Part shown: positions 38,797-53,631 of the stretch, piece by piece
Layout: every line of letters starts with the position of its first letter
Position numbering within the stretch: position 1 is the first letter of the stretch
NCBI RefSeq assembly: GCF_000090795.2
Contig: NW_003546616.1
Coordinates: 27,124 to 91,123 of the forward strand
From: Amphimedon queenslandica
Lineage: Eukaryota; Porifera; Demospongiae; Haplosclerida; Niphatidae
DNA length: 64,000 nt
Direction of reading: 5' to 3'
Made by a program: the position numbers and the translations under genes
Notes under the pieces: generated by a model
What the model was told of the DNA's origin: nothing
The model's input: only the letters and a program-made list of their open reading frames with translations
The model's database searches: none

Positions 38797-39879
38797 GTCA
38801 TAAACAACATGAATTAGTATGCCTTATTTGGTTAATAGGCTAAACCACATTACCCTTTTTATTTCCAGGCACACATCTCTCTTCTATACCTTTCCCTCTC
38901 TTTCATTATCATTCACGTTGACATAAGGAAAGCCACAAAAAAGAGAAGTCTTTCTGAAACTAAACTGAGATTGTGTTTGAAAAGTTAACATTAGCAATGC
39001 AAGCAATCAATGATAACAATGTCCTACACAACATCAACACATTGAACATACAGTGGAATAAGAAGGAGAGAGAGCAATGAAAGGAAGTGCAAGAGAGAAA
39101 GGGATTTATATAATTAGTAGTATATGATTATCTCTCAAGGAAGAGGAAGTATCAAAAACCACAAGCAGCTGGCGAGCTGCATTCTTCAGAAAAAGCAGCT
39201 GAACAATGTACTAAGTGCTTACATCCTTTGTACTATAAGTGGGGGACTACTAAACTACTAGAGCTAAAGGGACTTTTATGTCAATTTCCACCTGTTGTGC
39301 TTTATCCCATAACATGAAATGCTTCAAAACAACTGATGTTGAGAGAGGGATATGGGAACCAGCCTATCCAGTAAACATAAGGCTAGAGCAACTAGTGTAA
39401 TGTCACTTATTATCATGACAGTTGACATACATACACCACATAATGGCAGTGCACTTACATACAATATATATATACTGCATTAGTAAAATCAACTTACTTC
39501 TCCTGCAGTGTCCAATATACTGAGACGATAGGATTCTCCCTCAACTCGCATTGTTTTTGTGTACTTGTCCTCTGAAAGAGAGGAAGAAAGAAAGACAGAA
39601 AGAAAGAGAGATTTCATGATAAAGATCTACTTTAGATCTTACCTAATGTTGGGTTGTAAGAATGAAGAAATCTTCCAGTAATAAAACGAACGATCAGAGC
39701 TATGATAGATAGGTAACAGAGACAGTACAATACAGCAAGACTCGGTGCATACCTGATTTTCCAACTCCTCCTTGCCCAACCACAGCAATCCTGACCTCTT
39801 TGCTGGCCCCGTCATCACTGTTAATGCTACTAGAGCTACTGCTCCGACTACCACTGGATAGAGAGTGCTTGTGATTCAT
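37332..39879 (-). CDS. Atypical Ras-like small GTPase (RERG/RASL-like)
   Basis: Four exons (39753-39879, 39643-39699, 39498-39571, 37332-37892) sum to 273 codons (272 aa). A Ser-rich N-terminus is followed by G1 GQGGVGKSALIVRF, a switch I segment with YNPTL, G3 DTAGE, then DRHIMYYFSFSHVLLLLFDL, a G4-position VGCKGD and G5 ETSA. The C-terminal extension of about 90 residues is Ser/Pro-rich and ends TITISMES with no CAAX box, so classical prenylation is not expected (as in RERG). Two key residues differ from Ras: Q61 is Glu and the NKxD Asn is Cys, which predicts altered hydrolysis and guanine binding. A longer in-frame start at 39936 would add a short hydrophobic leader; 39879 is preferred because the leader looks non-coding. 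The exact subfamily is uncertain. Confidence 0.82.
37893..39497 (-). other. Large intron of the Ras-like gene
   Basis: AT-rich, contains the (CA)n microsatellite at 38729-38793. No exon or RNA gene recognised. Confidence 0.6.
38729..38793. repeat. (CA)n dinucleotide microsatellite
   Basis: About 32 uninterrupted CA units. Confidence 0.95.
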
Positions 39880-40169
39880 GACGACTACCCTATCCCTTTT
39901 TATTGTCAAGGAAAGCAAGAAGCAAAACTGAAGCACAAATCAAGTCTGCGGTTCCTTTTATATACAACACGTGGGACCGAATCTAAAAGATTAAGAGTGG
40001 GCGGTATATCAATGATCTGCGTGGGCATATGGTATGGGTGTACTTTTCTGCAAGTAACAAGACCAATAAAGAAAAACAAAAAAAAAGAAATGACTACTGT
40101 CAATGTTAATGATACTATTATATACAGTCAAGACTCAGTCTCTCTCTCTCTCTCTCTCTCTCTCAGGAG

Positions 40170-43100
40170 TCAAATATGATCCAGCTTCATCCGTTTGACC
40201 TCTGCCTCTCCATTATTAGACCACTCTCCCTCTCCCTCCTCCTCAACTTCATCAGGATCAATACTCTTGTCTGGTGATATCTTAAGTGAGTAGGGAGCAT
40301 AGTTAGGAGGAGGAGACATGTCCAGTACAATATGTAACTGATTAAAGGCAATCAGCCTCAAAAAGTGCTAGAGAGAAAGAAAAATTATCATGATAGCAAG
40401 AAACATCTGTGACTCAAAATTTTTTTGCAAAAATTCAATTAAATAACAGTACAAAAAAAGGTCAAAAGTAGGTAACTGCAAAAACTAAAAATCTGCAGAA
40501 TTTTTAGCAAAAGAATGTCTTGCTACATTTTATGATAATTATATAACTAACTTGAGCTGATAGTGTCAAGTCAGCTCTCTCTTGTGCTGTCATACTAGCA
40601 GCTGCATCAACGCCTCCACAAGGATCATGTAACCCAGGGTAACCTGTGTACAAGCAATGTAACCACACCCATCACAACCACACCCACTAACCAGGTAGAA
40701 ATACTCCAGAAGCAATGCACTCAATGACACGTCTGAAAATATCACCAGGTCTGAGATAATTAGGAGGAGCACTAGTGATGCATTTGTGAATTAATATTAA
40801 CAAAACCTACACGTAAGAAAAAGAGAGAGAAAGAGTAAAGAAAGAAGAGAAAAAAGACAAAGAGAGTGCCATAAAGCTATTACATATAGATGTATGTGTG
40901 GGTTTCCCACAAAGCATGCTAAGTGAGCTAAACAGCATGAGCTTCATGAGCTGACAAGCACTACAATACGGTGACTGCAACTTTAAAAAATCCAAACTTG
41001 ATTAGAATCAGTTAAATCTTTCTACACAACATAAGTACATGTATATGCATCAGAAAAGTTACAAAAAGGTGAATCCTCTCTTTTCATTTTTGACCAAAAT
41101 TTCTGTACTATAGTACAGGGGCTTTGCCTACATGTATAATACAGGTGTAGGTGATAATTACGCAAAAAATGATGAGAAGGCAAGTGTCAAAAACAACTAC
41201 AAGTAACAACATTAGTTTAATCAAAAACAATGTTATCATAAAAGAGACAGACTTTCTGAATCCAGATCAAAGTACACACCACAAAATAAACAGTATACAG
41301 CAACATAGTATATGCCTTACAAAACTCTAGCTGCTACAACAGTAAATGTACCGTATTTCCTTAAATAAAAGCCCAGGCGTCTATTTCCTAAAATGGTATT
41401 TGGACCTCGAAACAAATTTTTAAAATAAAAAAACGTTGGCCCAGAGCGGAATTTGAACCCATGACCTCATGCACTTGACTTCAGGAACTTTAGACTGTAT
41501 CCACAAGACTACTGAGTCACTTCAAGACTATATTTGTATATTTAAATCTATTGGTACCCCGGTGTTTATTCGCATGCGGCTTCTATTTAAGGATATACGG
41601 TATGTGCATCCTCACTATCCTGTGCACTCTTTCTTGTAAAAAAGTGCATGTACTTGTAGGACTCACCCAATCATTCATTACAGAGAAGGCCGCCTTTCTC
41701 CGCTTCAAATCAAGGAAGATCCTCATGACAATAGAAAAGGAGGGCATACTCTGACAGTTAGCCTACAAACATGATAGATAATACTTGAACCAAAGTGCCC
41801 CAAGCATTCACTCCTTTCTCTTACTACCCCAAAACATTTTAAAGGCATCGGGCACACGCCGCTCCCGTGTCTCTGCAAATGAGGTTTCATCGATTGAACG
41901 AATACGACATTTAAAATTGATGGCTGCTCATTCGCTATGAGCAACAGTCTCTTCTTGTGAAGAAGATTTGAATTATCTCTCTTTCTTTAATTCCTTGGGT
42001 CTACCCCCTTCTCTCTCTCTAACCTCTACCACACTCGCAGTCCCTCTCTCTCTCTCTCCTCTTTCTGTGCTTCTTTCCTTCTCTCTCTTTTTAAAGAGAT
42101 AGAGAGAAGTAGAAGAGACGAGAGAGAGAGAGAGAGGAAGGGAGAGGTGTGTGGTGAAGGATAGCGAGAGAGAGAGAGAGAGAGTTAACCTGGAACCAGT
42201 TTGTCTGACGTAATGCCAAAAGGCTGGACAGACAAAGTGATGGGTTGAGCTCTTGGCCAGTGAACTGTGAGGCTAAGAAAGAGAGACAGTATGTCAACAA
42301 ACACATAACACAAACAAACATGTAACATTAGACAACAAACATGTACATTACACATATACACATACACAAGTTTGTGTACATCTACATGTATGTACATGTA
42401 CATGTACATAAATGTACACAAACTTGTGCTTCATAAATATGTTCATGTGTACATGTACAAGACAACCAGGAGTGAACTTTCTGCTTTTTCTTTTCCCTTA
42501 CCAGAAGCTCCATCAATAGCATAAGATGTGAGGTTTATGAAGACAGTCACAGTCACGTCTCCAGTATTACAAATAGTCATTAGTTCTCCTTTCTTGAAAT
42601 CAGCAGAAACATGATAAGTAGCTTCTTCTGTTGCCTAAAATAAAAGGCAACACATCATGCATGTACAATATATGTGAAGCTCAATAATTAAAAGAATGGT
42701 AACTATTATCTTTTACAATGTACATGTATAATACTAGAATATACTAGAATATCCAAGAATGTGCATTCGATTCATCTTACCACGAGTTTAGTGGGTAGTG
42801 AATCATGTATATCAACCAAAAGATCCTTAGTTGGAACATCTAAAAAAATAAAAATAAAAAAATCCAATAATTATATCCTTCTTACAGTGCACATGTATGT
42901 CTGCTTTACTGACATGTGCATGACTTACTTGCACAAATGACGACCAGGCGGATCTCCATCTGCCCCCTCAGGAGGAGATCATAAGCATGAAGACCAACAC
43001 GCATCACACCCTTAATCTCTCCTATAATGCATTGAAATTATAAAATATTCAAAAAATTCCCAAAATATTCTAAATAATGCCCAACAACATACTTAATTCC

Positions 43101-46100
43101 TCATCCTTCTTGACAGTGGATAAATTACTATTAATTAATGGATCAACTAAGTTAGGAGACTAAATACATTATTGAGTACACTCACGTAAGTGTGCTGTCC
43201 TTCTCTTTAGCAGCGCTGCATGCACAGTCAGTAAAAGTCAGTATATTAGGTCAGGAATCAGGATACTTACCGTTGGCACGTTTCCATTAGCAAATCATCA
43301 GAGCAGGACTTGAGAGCAGCTTCAATATCTACAACGGCTTTTTGAATAGCCTTTATCTAGAGGAGGAGGAGGAGGGAATAAAAAAACAAGACTATAATAA
43401 AAGGAGAAGGCCTTTCAGTGTTAATAAATTCTATACTTATAACTGCATAAGGTATTTTGTCAAAAATGGCCAGGAGAGAATCTTCCATTCTTCATGAATT
43501 TTCTGCCACCAAATGCATTTTCATAGCAATTAATTAGCAAAATAACACACTCTGTGCATGCAAATAATATTTTTAAACAAACTTCAGAATCGCTGGGATA
43601 GAGCTGCCCATATTTGGTAGAGACCATCTTATCATCAGCAGGATTTCTTATCTAAAGGCATACATGTATTATAGGCAGTACACAATACGTGTACATGTAT
43701 ACCTCAAGACTTCTGTTAGGACTCCAGTCCTCATTGCTGGGATATGGTTCAGAGAAATGATGATAGTTATGATAGTCTTCGTAAGGATCAGAAGGGTGGT
43801 GATAGTAATCTTTCTCCTACACAATAAATAAATAAATAAATAAATAATAATCTGTACACATCAAACAACTTTTTATGGTATTTACATGTATGGCTAACAA
43901 TAAAAAAATCATTAATTTATTTCTCTTACCTTTACTCCATAATGCAGTGCAGCAATGGCTGATGCTTCCTGTTGACGTAATCTAAATAACTCCTCAGCTT
44001 TATTCGCATTTCCTCCTCTCCCTCCCCATCCTCTCCCTCCCCATGTCTTCCCTCCTCCTCCTCCTCCTCCTCCTCCTCCTCCTCCTCCTCCTCCTCTTCC
44101 AAAGTTTCCACTAGCGATTCTCTTTTTGTCCTGAGCCATACGATCTTTCTGTTTCTTCTTCAAAGTCGACGCTTTATACTTTTCAACTTTTAGAGTAGGA
44201 TCATAGGCATCCTGGGTAGGGCATTAAACAGAAATTAAAATGTTAAGAGAGTTTTGGCCCAAAATTTTCATGAATCATCCCCCCAAAATCATTTTTCCAA
44301 TTTCATTTTTTGCAATTTTTTTCTACTATATAATTATCATGAAATTTCAATAACCAAGGCCAACATTTAGTACACACAGTTCACCTTGTAATTGATGCGG
44401 TGCCTGCGTCCTTTGCAGTGTGAGATCCTAGCCAGTTCATCATTAAAGAAGCAATCACATAATTCGCAATGATAGGAGGAGAGTGGAGACTTTGGGTGAT
44501 TCTTAACTGGCTTCACTAGATCAAGGCCTGCACAAGTAAATTTAAACAGTATAACACAGGTGCACATTTAATTAAAGAAAAGTGTGGCACAAAGCTATCT
44601 CTCTCATTATACTATATAATTACAAAGAAGCATTTTAAAAATTAGAAAAGAATTCAATTTTGGTTGGAAATACTCTGTACTATAGTGCAGACTTTGGTCA
44701 AATTTTTGAGTTTTGAGCTACTAAAAAATTCATAAAAAATTCAAACTCGATTGGAATCAACTCAAACTTTCTACACAACATAAGTACATGTATATGTACC
44801 AGAAGAAATATTTAAAATTGAGAATTCTCTCCTTTTAATTTTTACTAAAATACACTGTACTATTGGATTAGTAGTCTATTACACATTATATATCCCCTTA
44901 CCAACAGGTTCTACATCAGAATTAGATGAATTAACAACAGGGGGAGTCTCATTGACATTAGGTGGAACATCTAAAAAAGAAAAAAAACATAAAAGACCAA
45001 GCCCACAAATACCAACCTGGTTCGGGAGCCCCAGGGGGATAAACCTGCATCCCCTCTGGTTTAGGTTCCAACGTGAGTCCAGTGGAGCTTAGCTTCTTCC
45101 CGCCCACAAACGTAATCCTTGGACCAGTGACCTGCACGCCTCCATCATCCTGTGCCTTGACCGAGGTCATTGGTGGAAGGGGCTTACCGAGACGACGGAA
45201 CAGAGCAACAGTCTTCAAGTGTTTGCTGCCTCTAACATGTGCTAGGAAGCTGTCCTTGCTTGAACAGATAATGTCGCAAACGTCACATTTAAGTGAAGGA
45301 TCATTGGTCCCAGGTGGAGCAGAGTTTGCTTTCTGCTGCAGCTGGAGACGCCTCTTATGGTTCTTACCCTCCAAATGAGTCTTATAAGTCTAGAAGAGAA
45401 AGGGAAGAAGCAGAGAGAGAGAGAGTGAGGAGAGAGAGAGAGAGATGCATGTAGAATGAAGTAGAGAGAAGGGTAGAAGAGCGATAAAGGGACACTTACC
45501 AAGGTAGAGCCACATCCAACTTTACAGACTTCACAATAATAATTCTGCTCTGAATCATAAGTCTTCTTCTTCAGAAAGTTCTTTTCAGCCTGTGTCTTTA
45601 CTTTGCCTCCTCCTCCTCCTCCTCTTTCACGAGCACTAACATAATCCTGGATAATCTGCATGATAAATAATAATAATAATATTAATAATAATAATAATAA
45701 TAATAATAGTAATAATAATAATAATAATAATAAGAATGTAAAGACAGTGATAGGATGAGAAAGAGATAGAAGGGAAAGAGAGAGGGGAGAGAGAGAGTAG
45801 GAATTTACATTGACTTCTTCTTTACCTTCTGTTGCTGTGGAGTCATTGATGAAAATGAACCAGAAGTAGGAGTTGATGTGGCCATGGAATAGCTCCCATA
45901 ATTAGTGACAGAACTAGTCTGAGAATATGAAGTCAAGGTCTGAGGCTGATAGGAACCAGTCCCGGACTGAGAATATGAAGTATAGGTCTGAGGCTGATAA
46001 GAACCAGTACCAGTCTGAGAATATGAAGTATAGGTCTGAGACTGAAAGGAACCAGTCTGAGAATATGAAGTATGTGCTTGAGAATATGAAGTGGATACGG

Positions 46101-46558
46101 TCGGAGGTGCTGTAGTCGTTTGAGGCTGATAAGAATAGGAACCAACCCGTGCATACTGATAATAATCAGTCGGATACATTACAGAGGGGGTGGGGTTTGA
46201 GGAAGTTGTAGGCGTGGCATAACTTTGAGCAGTCCCAGCCTACAAAAAATTGCTATTATAAGCATTTAATCATTGTAAATTTTGAAGAAAAAAACGAATA
46301 AATAATTTGGGCAACACAATATGCAGAGTACCCCTCACTTACCGCATATTGAGAGTTTACTGCTGCTTGTTGTTGCTGATAGTAATTGTACCCATATCCT
46401 TGATTAACACTCCCTCCATAGCCAACAGAAGCCGAAGCAACAGGAGGTGGAGGTGGCATCACCTGTTGACCTGAAGCTCCACCCCCTGCTCCGCCCCCAT
46501 AGCCATAATTAGCGTATAAGGAACTTTGACCATAGCCGTAGCCATAATTACTGGACAT
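40170..46558 (-). CDS. Zinc-finger RNA-binding protein, ZFR family (three C2H2-type fingers plus DZF domain)
   Basis: Double-stranded-RNA-binding factor; family members heterodimerise through DZF domains and influence splicing and RNA editing. Twenty exons sum to 959 codons (958 aa). The N-terminus is Tyr/Gly/Ser/Gln-rich and prion-like (46343-46558, 45826-46239), with repeats of TSYSQTG and SYQPQTY. U1-like C2H2 fingers: YYCEVCKVGCGSTLTYKTHLEGKNH (split at 45500/45389), KCDVCDIICSSKDSFLAHVRGSKH with FRRLGKPLPP (45017-45389), and HCELCDCFFNDELARISHCKGRRHR (44385-44527). A poly-Gly run follows (about 44040-44098). The DZF domain spans 43703-40170: KGVMRVGLHAYDLLLRG, SSLLALRQTNWFQ|ANCQSMPSFSI, FRRVIECIASGVFLPGYPG, FLRLIAFNQLHIVLDM. 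The order matches human ZFR closely. It includes a 19-nt microexon (43186-43204). The start lies head-to-head with RPP14. Confidence 0.93.
40909..41125. repeat. Palindrome repeat family copy (leader plus one unit)
   Basis: ZFR intron; same leader as at 1605 and 18903; palindrome at about 41102-41121. Confidence 0.85.
41349..41602. mobile_element. Small TIR element (MITE-like) with tRNA-like interior
   Basis: The left end TACCGTATTTCCTTAAATAA and the reverse complement of the right end, TACCGTATATCCTTAAATAG, form terminal inverted repeats of about 26 bp. Total about 254 bp, in a ZFR intron. The interior on the minus strand has GGTTCAAATTCC, close to a pol III B box. No transposase. Confidence 0.75.
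44040..44098. repeat. (TCC)n triplet tract coding a poly-Gly run in ZFR
   Basis: Minus-strand GGA repeats inside an exon give about 15 consecutive Gly residues; it is probably length-variable. Confidence 0.9.
44640..44870. repeat. Degenerate palindrome repeat family copy
   Basis: ZFR intron; degenerate palindrome with flanks typical of the family. Confidence 0.7.
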
Positions 46559-46663
46559 CTATAGAAGTATAGCAGAGTTTTGTGAGCTTTGGAATAGATT
46601 TGTGGACTTTTCTTACCTTTAATGAAACTCTTGGTGGAGAAAAACACTCACTCTCAATCTCCC
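46559..46663. promoter_or_regulatory. Bidirectional promoter region ZFR / RPP14
   Basis: About 105 bp between the divergent predicted start codons, if the short RPP14 first exon is right. Confidence 0.4.
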
Positions 46664-47253
46664 ATGCACATACAACAGCTTAAGCTAGTGCGCATGCGCA
46701 CACCTGAAGCCCCCACGTGGTAAGGAATGGTCACCCACCTTAGACTCTCAATGTACATTAAAACCTTAAATTTTCTTTTTTCTCAGCCCCCTCTCTCTTT
46801 CTTACCTCAGCTACACACACCAAGAGACTCACACTTGACCATATTCTATTTCTTCATTGTAGTTTCTTTGAAGAACCCAATGAAAGATTTACTATAGAAA
46901 ATTTCGATTTCCTTCTGACAAAAGCTCTTCAAGACTTGCATGGACAGGTACACTGTGCCTTCATGTTTTGATTTATGCTACACATAGGTTGGGGCTGCAA
47001 TAACGATTAATGTTATAGAATACAGTGTCATTGCTTCTAACGAATATTCTGTTCTCATTTCGTGTCCGAAAAAGTAAATTGATGAAGTTAAAATTTATAC
47101 GTCATTTTTTCTTCTAATAGAAATCTAATGAAGGTGTGGAGCTCGCTGACACTCACCGGTACATACCAGTCTAACAGATGTGCTGTTATTGTAAAAAATG
47201 TGACCATAACACCATCAGAAACCTTAAATGATATTGAAGTACAACAATCATGA
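46664..47253 (+). CDS. RPP14: Ribonuclease P/MRP protein subunit p14
   Basis: POP5/RPP14-family component of nuclear RNase P and MRP, which process tRNA and rRNA precursors. Exons 46863-46947 (RFTIENFDFLLTKALQDLHGQ), 46988-47073 (VGAAITINVIEYSV, EYSVLISCPKK) and 47121-47253 (NLMKVWSSLTLTGTYQSNRC, ending DIEVQQS). The last exon matches the human segment LVKLWSSLTLLGSYKGKKCA and the first matches QFKQLLISAVKDLFG. A candidate first exon at 46664-46719 (MHIQQLKLVRMRTPEAPT) ends in the right phase and gives 119 aa, close to the human 124; this exon is the least certain part. Confidence 0.85.
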
Positions 47254-47418
47254 CAGCTTTCTTTATTATAAAATGGCGGTTAGCATTTTACATATGTACA
47301 AAAAATAGCACAAAATAAATTAATCTACATAATATGTCTACATCTACTTTTGCTCTTCTTGTTTCACCTGGATTGAATTAAAATATACGAGATAATGTTA
47401 TTATTCAAAACTATGGTG

Positions 47419-50178
<2,760 letters not shown>

Positions 50179-50377
50179 TTAATTTGAATTTATTTTCCTC
50201 ATTTTTTCTTTACATGACTGCACATTAAAAACCATTCTAAAACCTCTACATGTTTGTTTTCTACACTCAAAATAGCTCCTGTTTTCAACTCTATGCAAAT
50301 GCTAACCATTCCGTGCATCCTCGCGTAACTACCGTAAACTACGCCTCTCAGCGTGTATATATGGTAGGTAGTATTAA

Positions 50378-53300
50378 ATGTCTTCTTTCTCAAAGTCAGC
50401 TTTGGAGGAGAAGTTGAGACGTCTCACATCCTCACAGGAAAGCATAGAGACCCTCTCTCTGTGGATAATACATCACAAAGCCAATGCTTCAGTCATTGCA
50501 GAAACCTGGTCTGAAACCTTCTATCAAAGTACTGGTGATTTATACATGTCACGTGACCAATTGCCACTCCCATTTTACAGCTGACCCAGATAGAAAGATA
50601 CTTCTCTTTTACCTCATAAATGATGTGCTTCAAAACAGTCGCCGGAAAGGCGTTACGGTTTTCTCCGAAATTTTCAGTAGCCGCCTCAAACAGGCAACAT
50701 TTTTAGTCAGGTATGATATAAGGGTAGGTAATGCCACGCCTACTTTTAATTGGTTTTTTGCAGAGGGTTAAAGATTCAGACTTCAGTGGAAAGAATTATC
50801 CATATATGGAGAGAGAGGCGTGTCTTTGAAGAGGAGTACTTAAACGAACTTGATGAGATATTAGGTACATGTACATGTAGTATATTCATCACATGATTGT
50901 CATGTGATCTTTTATGTGTGTATTAGAAAGTAAAAATGTAGCAGCTCAGTCGGAAAAAATTGATTTTAAGGTTAGTTTAACCAACCCGCATGCCATACAT
51001 GTACATGTACATGCAGTTATTGTCATTTTCTTGTTTGGAGGTTTGGGTAATTGGATTACAGTGTTATGTGTTTACTTGTACTTTATGTATCTCTATAACT
51101 CTCTACTTTACGTGTGTTCAGATTTCTTTGCTGGAAGACTCCTTGGTTGAGTTGGGGAAGTTTGAAGGAGAAATGAAGATCAAGTCGTCGGCTTTGTCTC
51201 AGCTCCCCATTGATGTATCTAGCACTAGTAGTCTCTCTCAGTTAAAGGGTATGAGGAAGTCTTTGACCCATCATTCATTTATTTGTCTCTTTTTAGATAA
51301 ATCTGCAGGGGCTCAGTTCAAACAGGATTTCAACAACGCATCCGTTAAGCTTCAAGAGTTCACAGAGTGTACTGCCATTGAGGTGACAGAGAGGAAGAAC
51401 GTGATTGATTTAATAAAAGACTGCAAGACGTATCACAAACAGCATAAAAGGGAGTTGGAGAGACTCTTAAAGGTACACGTATTTTATTCAGCTTTAAATT
51501 TATTACTGTAGGACAACTAATTTTCGCGAATGCTAATAAGAATTTCCATGGAAACGGTTTAGATAGTTGCTATGGCGATTGACCACGTATTTATACATTT
51601 TACAGTGTCCAGCAGCTAATCAGCTATCTTTAGCAGCTTTAGTGGAGCCATCCAGCTCTCTTATCCCGTTATATTCTTGTGTAGACCACTACCTTCGAGT
51701 TCTTTGCTGCAAAATCAGTGCTGGTCCGTCGGTCATAATTATAAACCACACCCAAATCAATAAACATTATGTTTATTGATTTGGGTGTGNNNNNNNNNNN
51801 NNNNNNNNNACACCCAAATCAATAAACATTATGTTTATTGATTTTGGGTGTGGTTTATAATCATGAGCATCAAAGAGCTCAAAGGTAGTGGTCTACACAA
51901 GAATATAACTGGATAAGAGAGCTGGATGGCTCCACTAAAGCTGCTAAAGATAGCTGATTAGCTGCTGGACACTGTAAATGTATAAACACGTGGTCAATCG
52001 CCATAGCAACTATCTAAACCGTTTCCATGGAAATTCCTATTAGCATTCGCGAAAATTAGTCCTCACTACGGTACCACACTTGAACTTTTTGTATCCTTCC
52101 TCTTTTCTGTCTTACTTTTATTCATTCCTCCTTCTTTTGTATTTCTTTCTTTCTTTCTTCTCTCTAGGATTACAGGCAGCTCCAAACACACCTGGAGACT
52201 CTCAATAAGAAACTAACAGAAAAGGTTGAGGTATTAGACAAAGCCCAGCATACAGCAACTTCAGATCCAACGAGCAAGACTGACATCACTGTTGTAGGTG
52301 ACATGGAGATTGATTCAGATACCGAAGCAAATGATGAACCCTCTCCAATTAATGAAACTCCTCAAATACTTCCAGTCCCTACCCCTTCCTTTCTTCCCCC
52401 TACTGTCACCCCCTCTCCTCATACCCCTACTGTCACCCCCTCTCCTCTCCCCCCTAATGTCACCCCCTCTCCTCTCCCCCCTAATATCACTCCTTCTTCT
52501 CTCCCTCCTTCTTCTCTCCCTCCTTCTCTACCTCATACAAACTTGCCTTTCCCTCCTTTCCATCCTTTTCAAGCTCCTCCCATCCATCCTCATCCACTTG
52601 CTCCCCCACATTCCATCCCTCCAGTCTCCACGGTACCATATTCTCCTTCGATGCCTAAACCTTATACTCCTATTGCTCCTCTTCCCCCTCATTTCCCTCT
52701 TCTCTCTGCATCACCTGGACAGTCTCTCGGAGCCACGCCCACATCCTTTTCGTCACCTGCCCCTACACCTCAATCAGCTCCACCCACCACAATGACAGAA
52801 GACCACACCTTTAATCAGCCAAAGACTCTTCCTGATAGTATTTTCCATGATTATAGTGACAGTGAGTCGGAGTCGGATAAACGTTATAGTCCGTCAGTTC
52901 CGCTCTCTCCAGAAGGCCATCAGGCCGCGCCTGCTTCTTGTCCTGACCCCAGTGAAGAAAGTGTTACTCTTTCCTCAAATAACTTCCAGTTTTATGGATC
53001 AGGTAACTATAGCAATGACAAAAAAGCTGACCAATCAAATAGTTCCGTTGCTCCAGTTGTTCCTGTTAATAGCCTCAGCGATACTATAAATAGCGTCGCC
53101 AGTCTTGTTTCTAAAAATAGCTCAACTTCTGATAATAATAGTAACAAGAAGCCGTACATCCAGCCTGAGGACATCAAGATAACTCCGTCGCTCACTAGCA
53201 TACTAGGTGAGATATTCCCTCAGCTTTCTAAAAGTCTTGGAGAGAAGAGAAGGCGAGAGAGTCCCCTTCCGCCTGACCCCTCTCCTAATAAACTACCTAA

Positions 53301-53631
53301 GATAAACACAAGCACCACGACCGAGAGAGGGTTTGAGGAGACTCAGCCTCTAAACAATTCCTTTGTGAATGATTATCCTTATCCTGAGTCTTACCACGTC
53401 CCACCAAATATCCCTCCTCAAAGATTCCCTCCTCCGCAATCATTTCGTCCTCCACACCCTCACTTTGGTTTCCGACCCCCAGCTCCGAGAGGATTCCCTC
53501 TCCCTCCTAATGTTGCAATGCCTCCAGATGCATCCTATCATGGGAGCGGAGGAGAGCAGGATTTACAGTACCCACATAACCAGTTTAAACCAGTTAATAA
53601 TGGTCGTAAGCCATCGAGGCAGTATTACTAG
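50378..53631 (+). CDS. CID-domain protein of the RPRD family (RPRD2-like)
   Basis: RPRD proteins bind the RNA polymerase II C-terminal domain through an N-terminal CID. Seven exons (50378-50528, 50581-50710, 50764-50864, 50927-50970, 51122-51248, 51297-51472, 52168-53631) sum to 731 codons (730 aa). The CID is clear: SFSKSALEEKLRRLTSSQES, LSLWIIHHKANASVI, LLFYLINDVLQNSRRKG, VERIIHIWRERRVF. A coiled-coil region follows (ISLLEDSLVELGKFEG, FKQDFNNASVKLQEF, KTYHKQHKRELERLLK, YRQLQTHLETLNKKL), like the CREPT/RPRD coiled coil. The long last exon encodes a Pro/Ser-rich disordered tail with tandem LPPNVTPSP-type repeats, which favours RPRD2 over RPRD1. Intron 6 holds a foldback repeat and an assembly gap. 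Confidence 0.85.
51508..52070. repeat. Large inverted (foldback) repeat around an assembly gap
   Basis: The arm at about 51508-51700 (from GGACAACTAATTTTCGCGAA to TGTGTAGACCACTACC) is the near-perfect reverse complement of about 51882-52070. Toward the centre lie two copies of a palindrome with arms CACACCCAAATCAATAAACA, one on each side of the N run. Only short stretches (about 51701-51735) fail to pair. Confidence 0.9.
51790..51809. other. Assembly gap (20 N)
   Basis: Placed exactly at the centre of the foldback repeat. Confidence 0.98.

Noticed and set aside
41427-41526. Functional tRNA in the ZFR intron
   Set aside because: A B-box-like element is present but the acceptor and T stems do not pair; treated as tRNA-like sequence within a TIR element.
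41723-41944. Minus-strand frame 41723-41944 as a ZFR exon
   Set aside because: The conserved DZF sequence (LLALRQTNWFQ then ANCQSMPSF) is encoded by exons 42190-42272 and 41667-41762; this stretch lies in the intron between them.
46664-47253. RPP14 transcript also coding a mitochondrial dehydratase (HTD2), as in vertebrates
   Set aside because: No downstream open frame with dehydratase features before GALT begins at 47419.
51504-51780. Short frames within the foldback repeat as RPRD exons
   Set aside because: The coding path goes from 51472 to 52168 in phase; the foldback lies wholly in the intron.
52298-52795. Leu/Pro-rich frame overlapping the RPRD last exon
   Set aside because: Off-frame shadow of the Pro-rich tail.
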